The notes under the pieces: model-generated
The model's database searches: none
What the model was told of the DNA's origin: nothing
What the model saw: the letters and a program-made list of their open reading frames with translations, nothing else
In this document: positions 6,585 through 14,347 of the stretch, one piece after another
How positions within the stretch are numbered: the first letter of the stretch is position 1
Layout: each line of letters begins with the position of its first letter
Assembly: GCA_024691105.1 (NCBI GenBank)
Contig: JAILNY010000056.1
Coordinates: 1 to 29,053, forward strand
DNA from: Treponema sp.
Lineage (GTDB): Bacteria > Spirochaetota > Spirochaetia > Treponematales > Treponemataceae
DNA: 29,053 bases
Direction of reading: 5' to 3'
Made by a program: the position numbers and the translations under genes

Positions 6585-8558
6585 TTAGCTCAAAAGTGTA
6601 TTTAAGCTCTTGATAAACTCGGCAGGGTTTTTAAGTTCAACGCCTGCAATCAAAAGAGCCTGGTCAAGCAATACTTCTGAAATATTTGCAATCAAAGTTT
6701 CGTCGCTTGATTCTTTAATCTTTGCGATAATCGGATGGTCGCCGTTTACTTCAAGAATAGGTTTTGATTCCGGAACATTCTGTCCCATTGCCTTCATCAT
6801 GCGTTCCATCTGGTAAGTCGGATCTTTTTCGTCAACAACGATACAGCTTGGATTTTCTGCAGTTAAAGTCTTAGAAAGCTTAACTTCCTTAACCTTGTCA
6901 CCGAGAGCCTTTTTGATTTTTTCAACTACCGGCTTAAATGCTTCTTCCTTTTTCTTTGCTTCTTCTTTGTCACCGCCAAGATCTTCGTCGCTGCCTGCAC
7001 GGTTTACAGCCTTAAGTTCAAAGTCCTTGTATTTGCCATAGTTTGGAATGATGATGTCATCAATTTCATCACACATAACAAGAACTTCAAATCCTTTTGC
7101 AGTATATGCTTTTAAAAGCGGATTTTCGCGGAGGTTCTTTTCGTCAGTTCCTGTAATATAGAAAATCGATTTCTGATCAGGCTTCATGCGCTGAACGTAA
7201 TCTGCAAAACTTGTCCATTTGTCCTCACCAGTGCCGCTTGCATCTGTTGATTTGAATCGAACGATTTCTGCAATTTCGTTCTGGTTTGCGTAGTCCTGAA
7301 TAAGTCCTTCTTTCATCGGACGGTTAAAGTTCTTTACAAACTTATTCCATTTTTCAATTTTCTTTTTATCGTCGTCAGTGCGTTTTGCTTCTTCAATCTT
7401 GAGGGCCTTGTCAGCATCGTCGCCCATCTTTTTAAATTCACTCAACAGCTTTTTAACTGAACTTGAACGAATGTTATCAAGAATTCTGTTCTGCTGCAAA
7501 ATCTCACGGCTTACGTTAAGAGGCAAATCTTCTGAGTCAATAATTCCGCGCACAAATCTTAAGTAAGTTGGCAAAAGTTCACGGTCATCATCTGTAATGA
7601 AAACGCGCTTTACATAAAGTTTTACACCGCTCTGGTAATCTGCCTGATACATATCATACGGCGCAGTCTGTGGAATATAGAACAGTGTTGTATATTCCTG
7701 AGTTCCTTCTGCATGTGTATGAACATAGTGAAGAGGATCTTGTCCGTCATGTCCGAATGTTTTATAAAACTCGTTGTAATCGGCTTCCTTTAGTTCACTC
7801 TTACTTCTCTTCCACAAAGCAGATGCAGAGTTTACCTGATCAACTTTGTTTTCTGTAGAAGTGATGTTTCCTTTGTCGTCGTATTTGTTCTGATCGTAGT
7901 GAAGATAAATAGGGAACGCAATATGGTCAGAATATTTTTTGATTAATTCTTCAATCTTCCAGCGTGATGCATAATCTTTTGAATCGTCGTTCAACTGCAT
8001 TACGATTGCAGAACCAGTTTTTTCTGCATTGTCAAAACCGTATTTTTTTGCAACTTCGCTGTCAGATGCAACTTCGTCTACTTCGTAAGAGTTTGTTCCG
8101 TCCGAAGACCAGTGCATTACTTTTCCGTCACCGGCAGCCTTGCGTGTATAAACATCGATTTTTTTTGCAGCCATGAATGCAGAATAGAATCCGACACCGA
8201 ACTGTCCGATAAGTGCGCTGTCTTTGCTTGCTTCTTCGGTCAATTTTTCCATAAAGGCTTTTGTACCTGAACGGGCGATTGTACCAAGATTGTTGTTCAA
8301 ATCGTCTTCGTTCATACCGATTCCCGAATCCTGAACGCAAAGCACGTTTGCCTTGTCATCAAAAGTAATGTCGATTCTCGGTTCAAACTTGATTGACTTA
8401 TAAGCGTCATCCGAAACTGTAAGATATTTTAATTTGTCCAAAGCATCTGACGCATTTGATACTATTTCGCGCAAAAAGATGTCTTTGTTTGAATACATTG
8501 AATGAATGATTAATTTTAGAAGCTGATTTACTTCTGTCTGAAACTCGTGTTTAGCCAT
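6585..8558 (-). CDS. htpG: Chaperone HtpG (bacterial Hsp90)
   Basis: ATP-dependent molecular chaperone of the cytoplasm, acting as a homodimer. At 657 residues it is slightly longer than E. coli HtpG. The N-terminal GHKL ATPase domain shows all motifs: FLREIVSNASDALDKL with Glu31 and Asn35, QDSGIGM with Asp77, GTIARSGT near 92-99, and the glycine lid GQFGVGFYS (118-126). The middle domain has the YVKRVFITDD and LPLNVSREILQQ segments, and the C terminus supplies the dimerisation domain. The start has GAGG 6 bases upstream. There is no CIRCE element in the 160-base divergent region shared with the Lrp-like gene, so HrcA control is not supported here. It is transcribed alone and ends at a good terminator. 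Confidence 0.98.
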   Translation of the reverse strand: MAKHEFQTEVNQLLKLIIHSMYSNKDIFLREIVSNASDALDKLKYLTVSDDAYKSIKFEPRIDITFDDKANVLCVQDSGIGMNEDDLNNNLGTIARSGTKAFMEKLTEEASKDSALIGQFGVGFYSAFMAAKKIDVYTRKAAGDGKVMHWSSDGTNSYEVDEVASDSEVAKKYGFDNAEKTGSAIVMQLNDDSKDYASRWKIEELIKKYSDHIAFPIYLHYDQNKYDDKGNITSTENKVDQVNSASALWKRSKSELKEADYNEFYKTFGHDGQDPLHYVHTHAEGTQEYTTLFYIPQTAPYDMYQADYQSGVKLYVKRVFITDDDRELLPTYLRFVRGIIDSEDLPLNVSREILQQNRILDNIRSSSVKKLLSEFKKMGDDADKALKIEEAKRTDDDKKKIEKWNKFVKNFNRPMKEGLIQDYANQNEIAEIVRFKSTDASGTGEDKWTSFADYVQRMKPDQKSIFYITGTDEKNLRENPLLKAYTAKGFEVLVMCDEIDDIIIPNYGKYKDFELKAVNRAGSDEDLGGDKEEAKKKEEAFKPVVEKIKKALGDKVKEVKLSKTLTAENPSCIVVDEKDPTYQMERMMKAMGQNVPESKPILEVNGDHPIIAKIKESSDETLIANISEVLLDQALLIAGVELKNPAEFIKSLNTLLS

Positions 8559-8719
8559 TTTTAACCTCAGTAAATTAAAATAATAAAGTTTTTTCGATTC
8601 GGCAAGTATAATTGCACAATATCCAAAAAATAACTATTATATATAGTAGAAAATTTGTATGCATCGCGAATGCTGGTACAAAGCGCATTCCGTTGTATTG
8701 CACAAAAGGAAGGTTACTT

Positions 8720-9205
8720 ATGGAAGAAGTTCTCAATTTATTACGCGAAAACGCACGTCTTTCTGTAGAAGACATTGCGGCAATGACAAAAAAGTCTGTA
8801 GAAGATGTAAAAGCGATCATTGCAAAATTAGAAGCGGATGGAATTATTCTTAAGTACGCCGCCATTGTAAACCCTGAAAAAGACAAAAATGCCCAGGAAA
8901 ATGTAATGGCCGAAATCCAGATTCAGGTTCAGCCGCAGCGCGAACACGGATTTGATGCCATTGCTGACAGAATCTATCGTTTTCCTCAGGTAAAATCGCT
9001 CTACCTTATGAGCGGCGGTTATGATTTTAAAATCATCATCGAAGGAAAATCGTTAAAAGAAGTTGCATTGTTTGTTTCAGAAAAACTTTCAACACTTGAA
9101 GGTGTACGTTCAACAAAAACAAATTTTGTTCTCAAAACTTACAAAGAGAACGACATCGTTTACGTAGAAGACGAACGTGACAGACGCGAAGGGGTACAGG
9201 CATAA
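8720..9205 (+). CDS. Lrp/AsnC-family transcriptional regulator
   Basis: 161 residues. An N-terminal winged helix (about 1-45: EEVLNLLRENARLSVEDIAAMTKKSVEDVKAIIAKL) is followed by an AsnC/RAM effector-binding domain (about 60-145) with VKSLYLMSGGYDFKIIIEG, the usual strand-turn-strand of the family. The start is ATG 8720, with AAGGAAGG 6 bases upstream; the longer open frame reaching back to 8612 lacks a ribosome site. Its TAA is immediately followed by the ATG of an aminotransferase, so the two are co-translated. This suggests the regulator senses an amino acid linked to that enzyme and controls the operon. The leader contains inverted repeats (GAATGC/GCATTC and TACAA/TTGTA) that could be its own binding site. 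Confidence 0.9.
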   Translation: MEEVLNLLRENARLSVEDIAAMTKKSVEDVKAIIAKLEADGIILKYAAIVNPEKDKNAQENVMAEIQIQVQPQREHGFDAIADRIYRFPQVKSLYLMSGGYDFKIIIEGKSLKEVALFVSEKLSTLEGVRSTKTNFVLKTYKENDIVYVEDERDRREGVQA

Positions 9206-10375
9206 ATGAATACACGCGAAGACAGATTTTGTTCCAAGATGGTCGAAATTCCACCATCTGGAATTCGTAAATTTTTTGAACTATGTATAGGACATGATGA
9301 TATTATTTCTCTTGGTGTCGGTGAACCAGACTTTCCAACTCCATGGGTTGTGCGCGAAGAAGCATTTTATCATTTAGAAAAAGGTCATACTTCTTACACT
9401 TCTAACTGGGGTTTAATTGAACTGCGCGAAGAAATCTGCAAATATCTGGAACGCTACAAATTGTATTACGATCCAAAGACAGAAATTCTTCCGACTATTG
9501 GTGCGTCAGAAGGTTTGGACCTTGTTCTCCGTTCTATTTTAAATCCTGGAGATGAAATTATCATCTGCGAGCCTTGCTACGTTTCTTATCATCCGCTTGC
9601 AGATTTGTGCAGCGCAAAAATCATTCACCTTGATACTGCAAAAACAGGACTCTATCCGACTGCAGAATCCATCGAAAAAGTTATCACTCCAAAGACAAAG
9701 GCCGTTATGTTCTGTTCACCAAGCAACCCTACAGGCCGCGTTATTCCGGAAGATGAACTTAAAAAAATTGCAGAGGTCGTTAAAAAGCATCAGATCTGGT
9801 GTTTAAGCGACGAAATCTACTGCGAGCTTTTGTACGATGGAAGAAAGCACGTTTCTATCGGTCAGTTTGAAGGAATGAAAGATTACGCCATCATCTTTAA
9901 CGGCTTTTCAAAATCATTTGCAATGACAGGATGGCGTATCGGATACATTGCAGCTCCTCATGATCTTCTTGTTCAGTGCTGTAAGCTTCATGCATATAAC
10001 TCGATTTGTCCACCGATCTTCAGCCAGTATGCGGCCGCAGAAGGACTTCGTAACGCATGGGACGAAGTAGAAAAAATGCGCATCAGTTACCAGCAGCGCC
10101 GTAACTTAATGTATAAGGCATTCTGCGATATGGGACTTCCTTGTACAGAACCAGAAGGCGCTTTCTATATGTTTGCTGATATCAGGCCTACAGGTCTTAC
10201 AAGCGAGGATTTTGCAACGGAGCTTATTAAAAAGCACAATGTCGCAGTCGTTCCTGGAACTTGTTTTGGAGCCGGTGGCGAAGGATTTATCCGCTGCTGT
10301 TATGCAACTGATATTAACAAGATAAAAACGGCAATGGAACGCATTGCTCAGATGGTTAAGGAATTAAAGAAGTAG
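9206..10375 (+). CDS. PLP-dependent aminotransferase, class I/II (fold type I)
   Basis: 389 residues, the usual length for AspC/PatA-type aminotransferases, which move an amino group between an amino acid and a 2-oxo acid in the cytoplasm. PLP-binding residues are all visible: SPSNPTG with Asn174, LSDEIYCEL with Asp202 and Tyr205, the Schiff-base lysine Lys236 in FNGFSKSFAMTGWRIGY, and the carboxylate-binding Arg363 in GEGFIRCC. The start ATG is directly against the stop of the Lrp/AsnC regulator, giving a two-gene operon. The substrate cannot be read from sequence: aspartate, aromatic amino acids, alanine or a diaminopimelate derivative are all possible. A hairpin of 46 bases follows 18 bases after the stop. 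Confidence 0.93.
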   Translation: MNTREDRFCSKMVEIPPSGIRKFFELCIGHDDIISLGVGEPDFPTPWVVREEAFYHLEKGHTSYTSNWGLIELREEICKYLERYKLYYDPKTEILPTIGASEGLDLVLRSILNPGDEIIICEPCYVSYHPLADLCSAKIIHLDTAKTGLYPTAESIEKVITPKTKAVMFCSPSNPTGRVIPEDELKKIAEVVKKHQIWCLSDEIYCELLYDGRKHVSIGQFEGMKDYAIIFNGFSKSFAMTGWRIGYIAAPHDLLVQCCKLHAYNSICPPIFSQYAAAEGLRNAWDEVEKMRISYQQRRNLMYKAFCDMGLPCTEPEGAFYMFADIRPTGLTSEDFATELIKKHNVAVVPGTCFGAGGEGFIRCCYATDINKIKTAMERIAQMVKELKK

Positions 10376-10393
10376 GCAGATTCTGCCGAAAAT

Positions 10394-10439
10394 ATATAAT
10401 GGAAAATTCGGATATTTTTATCCGAAGATTCCATTATAT
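10394..10439. terminator. Long near-perfect hairpin between the aminotransferase and TPR genes
   Basis: ATATAATGGAA pairs with TTCCATTATAT (11 bp), then an AA/GA internal mismatch, then TTCGGATA pairs with TATCCGAA (8 bp) around a TTTT loop. It is symmetric, so it folds on both strands. Only four T follow it on the plus strand, so termination is plausible but a structured leader of the TPR gene is also possible. A small GGCAGA-TCTGCC hairpin precedes it at 10375-10387. Confidence 0.55.
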
Positions 10440-10463
10440 GTTTTAAAAGGTGAGTTTAGTTTT

Positions 10464-11813
10464 ATGGATAGCTTATTACCAATTGTCATTGCAGTAATTG
10501 CGGTTCTTCTGTTTTCAAGCGTAATCCTCCTTATCTCAGGCAGAAAAGGAAGTTCTACGAAATCGGAAAAAGGTGGAAAACAAAAAAACCGTGCTTCGAT
10601 AATCCGCGATGCAACAAAAAAGCTTGCACACAATCCTCAAAACATTCAAGCTTTGACTCCGCTTGCGGAGCTTTACTACAGCGAACATATTTGGGACAAA
10701 GCTCTTCCTTTGTATGAAACTCTCGCAGGACTTGCCGCTCACCATACAGAAATTGATATTGCAGAAGTAAACTTAAGACAGGGTGTCTGTCTTGTAAAAC
10801 TTGGCAAAGCACCAGAAGCCGTTCAGATGCTTTTAACAGCCTTAAAGGCACTCCCTGACAGCTACGAAGCAAACTTTTATCTTGGCCAGGCTCTTCTTAA
10901 GACAAATGATTTTGAAAAGGGAATTCCTCTTTTAAAAAAATCTCTTCAGATGAACCCGGAAACTCAGGGCGTTTATCAGCCGCTTGGAATTGCCTGCTAC
11001 AAAGCACATAAATTTAAAGAAGCGGCTCAATATTTGCGCCTTGCCTTAAACGAAAATCCAGAAGACAAAGAAGCACTTTTTGCCCTTGCAGAATCAATGC
11101 AGGAATGCGGATTCCCGGACAAGGCGCTTAAAATATTCTCTCATCTTAGACCGGATCCACAGTTTGGAGCACGGGCTTCGCTTTATGCCGGAATCATTCA
11201 CACAAAGATGCAGCAACTGGATAAAGCCGCTCAAGACTTTGAAATTGGACTTCGTATTTCTGATATTCCTCAGGAAATTTTACTTGAATTAAATTACCGT
11301 CTTGCGGCCTGCTACTTTAGGGCAAATAAAATTCCTGCTGGTCTTGAATGTCTTAACCGCATTCAGGCAATTGTTCCTGTTTATAAAGACGTAAATCAGC
11401 TTATCGCACGCTACAAAGAATTAAATCAAAACTCAAATCTTCAGATTTATCTTACATCGGGCACAAGCGATTTTGCAGCGCTCTGCCGCAATCTTGTAAA
11501 AGCATTCCATGCAAAATCTTTTGTAAAAATTATTGATGTTGCAGTTATTACAGACAGTATTGAAATTTTGTGCGAAGTTGAAAACTCAAAATGGGAAGAC
11601 AAAGAGCTTTTCAGATTCTACCGCAACTCTGGTTCTATCGGTGAACTTTTTGTCCGCGACTTTCACTCTAAAATCCGTGATACTAAATGCGATAAAGGCT
11701 TTTGCATTACCTCTGGTTCTTTCTCAGAAGAGGCGCATAAATACATTGACGGCCGCCCGATCGACCTAATCGAAAAAGCATCGTTGATGAAGCTTTTAAA
11801 ACTTATCTCGTAG
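10464..11813 (+). CDS. Membrane-anchored TPR protein with C-terminal Mrr-like domain
   Basis: 449 residues. One N-terminal membrane helix (about 4-25) is followed by a basic linker (GRKGSSTKSEKGGKQKNR) and at least six tetratricopeptide-like units from about 60 to 325 (for example YEANFYLGQALLKTNDFEKGIPLLKKSLQMNP at 134-165). The last 115 residues resemble the Mrr restriction-endonuclease fold: DKGFCITSGSFSEEAHKYIDGRPIDLIEKASLMKLL (410-446) is the typical Mrr ending. The catalytic strand that normally carries Q-x-K or E-x-K reads CEVEN (370-374), so the lysine seems to be missing and nuclease activity is doubtful. The start has AGGTGAG about 9 bases upstream. It is convergent with rsmG, stops one base apart. 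The likely role is a membrane-bound protein-interaction scaffold. Confidence 0.85.
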   Translation: MDSLLPIVIAVIAVLLFSSVILLISGRKGSSTKSEKGGKQKNRASIIRDATKKLAHNPQNIQALTPLAELYYSEHIWDKALPLYETLAGLAAHHTEIDIAEVNLRQGVCLVKLGKAPEAVQMLLTALKALPDSYEANFYLGQALLKTNDFEKGIPLLKKSLQMNPETQGVYQPLGIACYKAHKFKEAAQYLRLALNENPEDKEALFALAESMQECGFPDKALKIFSHLRPDPQFGARASLYAGIIHTKMQQLDKAAQDFEIGLRISDIPQEILLELNYRLAACYFRANKIPAGLECLNRIQAIVPVYKDVNQLIARYKELNQNSNLQIYLTSGTSDFAALCRNLVKAFHAKSFVKIIDVAVITDSIEILCEVENSKWEDKELFRFYRNSGSIGELFVRDFHSKIRDTKCDKGFCITSGSFSEEAHKYIDGRPIDLIEKASLMKLLKLIS

Positions 11814-11814
11814 C

Positions 11815-12576
11815 CTATTTTGTTACAACGACAAGATTGCGCTCGCGGGACTCTTTGTCATTTGTGTCTGTCAAAAACGGAACCGTCAGAGGAATTACTT
11901 TGTACGAACCATCCTGATAATTAATCGCAGACATTTCTTCTCTTATTTTATCCTCGCGCGCCTTGTACGCCGCAAGTTTTCCGCCGGATGGCAGCATATT
12001 CAGCAATGTCTTTATCATTTTTTTATCAAGCGGACGGAACGCTCTGAATACGGCAATGTCAATCGACTCTGCCGGGACGCGTTCTGCTTCGACATTTTTT
12101 ACTGTTACATTTTTCAGTCCAAGAATTGCCGCAACGTTTTCTAAAAAGGCACATCGCTTACTCATTCGTTCAACCAGAACAAAATTATATTCCGGCATCG
12201 CGCTGGCCAAAGGAATTCCCGGTAAGCCGCCACCAGAACCGATGTCGCCGATGATAAGTCCGCGTCCGCTTTCTGTCGTGCCGCTGTCGTTTAAAGCGCC
12301 GGCGTCAAGGCGCGCGGTATTTGCATCCTGGACTGAGGCCTTTTGTGCGATATGTTCTAAATCCTGCGCCAGTTTTTTTATTTGTGAAACTGCAGAAAAA
12401 CTGTCTAAAATATGGCGGACAACAATTTCGTCGTGATCATCTGTATTTACAAGATTATATGCAGAATTAAAAAGAACAAGCTCTTTTATGTACTGTTCCA
12501 TCATCGGGCTTAAACGTTCAATTTCTAAAACAGAAAAACCGAGCTGGTTCATTCCATCTTTTAAAATATCTGCCAT
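11815..12576 (-). CDS. rsmG: 16S rRNA (guanine-527-N7) methyltransferase RsmG (GidB)
   Basis: Methylates G527 of 16S rRNA using S-adenosylmethionine. Signature segments: YNLVN at 40-44, VRHILDS at 53-59, the SAM loop DIGSGGGLPGIPLA (111-124), LVERMSKRCAFL (134-145) and FRAFRPL. The protein is 253 residues, against about 210 for most members; the difference is a hydrophilic insertion of roughly 40 residues between RHILDS and the SAM loop (about 66-106, containing ASVQDANTARLDAGALNDSG), a place where relatives have only about ten residues. It starts one base after the stop of the secreted protein upstream, so it is the last gene of that operon. Confidence 0.95.
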   Translation of the reverse strand: MADILKDGMNQLGFSVLEIERLSPMMEQYIKELVLFNSAYNLVNTDDHDEIVVRHILDSFSAVSQIKKLAQDLEHIAQKASVQDANTARLDAGALNDSGTTESGRGLIIGDIGSGGGLPGIPLASAMPEYNFVLVERMSKRCAFLENVAAILGLKNVTVKNVEAERVPAESIDIAVFRAFRPLDKKMIKTLLNMLPSGGKLAAYKAREDKIREEMSAINYQDGSYKVIPLTVPFLTDTNDKESRERNLVVVTK

Positions 12577-12577
12577 C

Positions 12578-13522
12578 TTACATTCCTATATCGATAAGAA
12601 TATCGCTTCTAACTTCTGTTGTGTTATTGCGAAGAATAATCAGGTTGCCGGTTTTTACCGCAGTGATATTTTTGAGCGTACAGAATTTATAAAGTACTGT
12701 ATTGTTGTTTGAAGAATTCTGTGACAACGAAAGTTCAACCTTATATACATTCTGACCATTTTCTGTTCCGCAGGATTTAAACAGCATGTAAAAAGTTTCG
12801 GCAATTACGATGTTGCCGTAAATTGTGCGTGTATCACCTGTCAGCAAAAACGAACCGTCTATTTCCGGTTGACTGAAAAAAACTGCGTTACAGGATTTTA
12901 AAACATCCATGCTGTTTATAACAAATCTTAAAATGGTCGGAGGAGCTGAAGATGGTTTTAATTTTGCATAATCAACAGAATCAAGCTTTGTCTGATTTGT
13001 TTTTAATTCATTTAATTCTGCAAGAATTTTACTTAACAACTCTGTCTGACTTTGTGAATCTACATTTAATACTGCATTGCTTCCGCCTAAAAGCGAAGAC
13101 ATGTTTGTAAGCAGTCCCTGTTTAGAAAGAGAAGCAAGATCTGTTGCAGAAAGTCCTGCAACTTGAGTAAGGGCAGTTTGTGCGGTTGCTGTCTGTGTTG
13201 TCTTTTCCTGAGTCTGTGTCTGTTTTGGTGTCTGCTGTACTGACTGTGATTTTGTTCCGCTAGATTTTTGTCCCGGTGTGTAATAGTTTTGTCCTGATGG
13301 AGGCGACGACATCTGCGGAAGCGGCTGCATAGAAGGAAACTTAATCTGAGGCGATGTGGTTGTTGTATTTACCGGCGCTACAGGAGCAACCGGTGCAACA
13401 GGAGCTACTGGCGCTCCCTGTGCCACAGTTTTTGAATTTCCAGAATTATTCTGTGCAACCATATCTGTTGCAAATGCAAAGGTCATTGCAAAAGCAAAAA
13501 TTTTAAGACTACATCGACGCAA
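12578..13522 (-). CDS. Secreted protein with Pro/Gln/Thr-rich linker, spirochete-type hypothetical
   Basis: 314 residues, not recognised. The start is a TTG at 13522: GGAGG lies exactly 6 bases upstream, inside the end of the previous gene, and the frame overlaps it by 14 bases. This gives a clean signal peptide, RRCSLKIFAFAMTFAFATDMVAQ, cut after Ala-Gln or nearby; the longer upstream frame would bury it. Residues about 35-120 are low complexity, with a GAPVAPVAPVAPVAPV repeat and a Gln/Thr-rich stretch. The C-terminal domain (about 185-314) has a mixed beta pattern (PPTILRFVINSMDVLKSCNAVFF, TRTIYGNIVIAETFYMLFKSC). A periplasmic or surface location is likely. It is the middle gene of a HEYTHH protein, this protein, rsmG operon. 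Confidence 0.8.
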   Translation of the reverse strand: MRRCSLKIFAFAMTFAFATDMVAQNNSGNSKTVAQGAPVAPVAPVAPVAPVNTTTTSPQIKFPSMQPLPQMSSPPSGQNYYTPGQKSSGTKSQSVQQTPKQTQTQEKTTQTATAQTALTQVAGLSATDLASLSKQGLLTNMSSLLGGSNAVLNVDSQSQTELLSKILAELNELKTNQTKLDSVDYAKLKPSSAPPTILRFVINSMDVLKSCNAVFFSQPEIDGSFLLTGDTRTIYGNIVIAETFYMLFKSCGTENGQNVYKVELSLSQNSSNNNTVLYKFCTLKNITAVKTGNLIILRNNTTEVRSDILIDIGM

Positions 13523-14318
13523 GAGTTTCCTCCACAAAATCAAGACGCTGCTGAAGTTGTGCAATAGTTTTTGCAAGTCGATTTTTTTCTTTTTCCAGTT
13601 TTGAACGAGGATCGTCTGTCTGCTGTGCTTTCTGCTTCATAAGAGAACGGACTGTAACAGGACTTTCTCCAGAAAGAATCTGTTCCTGCGCGTGAGCACG
13701 TTCATCAGATTTTTTAATGGCAGAAATCATTTTCATATTGTCAAAGCCGATTGCAGGATTTACATCGTTCACCCTGCCGACTCTTGTAATATCACGGGCA
13801 CTGTTTCGTGGAAGACACAAAACTCGGTCAAGATAATCCTCGTAGCGGATGTTTGCCTGTTCACAAAGCTCGTGCGCTTTTGCCAAAAGCTTTCCAAATT
13901 CCTGCATAAGCTTTCCATTGGCTTCGAGATAATTTTTCTGAATATCTTCTGTCAAAGCCTTTAACTCCGGAGAGGACTCTAAATCAATCGAATAATATTT
14001 TTTTTCTTCTGCAATCTTTAAAAGTGAATGGAACTTTGCCCAGAAAGCATCTGTATGAACCTTTGCATTAGGCATATAAGCACTTCCGTTTAATGCAATC
14101 TGTTCCTCGGCAATCAAGTGATGTGTATATTCATGAACTGCTGTATAAACAAGTTCATATTCTGTCTTAAAATTTTTATTGTGAAGAATTATTTCATGCG
14201 TATCAGGCTTATACAAACCGTTTACGCGCTTGCTTTCTTTTCCGCTCTGAGTAACCGTAAAATCAAGGTTAGTAGGCGCAATATCCAGAAGCATTTCTTT
14301 AATTTTTTCGTTATCCAT
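13509..14318 (-). CDS. Putative metallopeptidase-like protein with HEYTHH motif and C-terminal coiled coil
   Basis: 269 residues from ATG 14318; GTG codons at 14327 and 14324 are possible but leave no room for a ribosome site. The segment ELVYTAVHEYTHHLI (about 56-70) is a zincin-type HExxH motif, and the preceding TEYELVYTAV fits the helix that carries it. The N-terminal half looks like an SprT/WLM-type small metalloprotease core (HEIILHNKNFKTEYELV), though no clear third zinc ligand can be assigned. The C terminus (about 215-262, KAQQTDDPRSKLEKEKNRLAKTIAQLQQRL) is a coiled coil. No signal peptide is seen, so it is cytoplasmic. It overlaps the next gene by 14 bases and starts an operon that may also include the diguanylate cyclase gene 29 bases upstream. 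Confidence 0.75.
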   Translation of the reverse strand: MDNEKIKEMLLDIAPTNLDFTVTQSGKESKRVNGLYKPDTHEIILHNKNFKTEYELVYTAVHEYTHHLIAEEQIALNGSAYMPNAKVHTDAFWAKFHSLLKIAEEKKYYSIDLESSPELKALTEDIQKNYLEANGKLMQEFGKLLAKAHELCEQANIRYEDYLDRVLCLPRNSARDITRVGRVNDVNPAIGFDNMKMISAIKKSDERAHAQEQILSGESPVTVRSLMKQKAQQTDDPRSKLEKEKNRLAKTIAQLQQRLDFVEETLASM

Positions 14319-14347
14319 ACCCACCACTATTTTAGCATATTACGCTA

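Noticed and set aside
8559..8719. CIRCE heat-shock element upstream of htpG
   Set aside because: No TTAGCACTC-N9-GAGTGCTAA or close variant is present in the divergent region.
10394..10439. Insertion-sequence end or attachment site
   Set aside because: There is no transposase or integrase, no target duplication is visible, and the symmetric stem is explained as an RNA hairpin.
13356..13604. Collagen-like Gly-Ala-Thr repeat frame on the plus strand
   Set aside because: It is the reverse complement of the Ala-Pro-Val repeat in the secreted protein, whose signal peptide, ribosome site and operon position make the minus strand the coding one.
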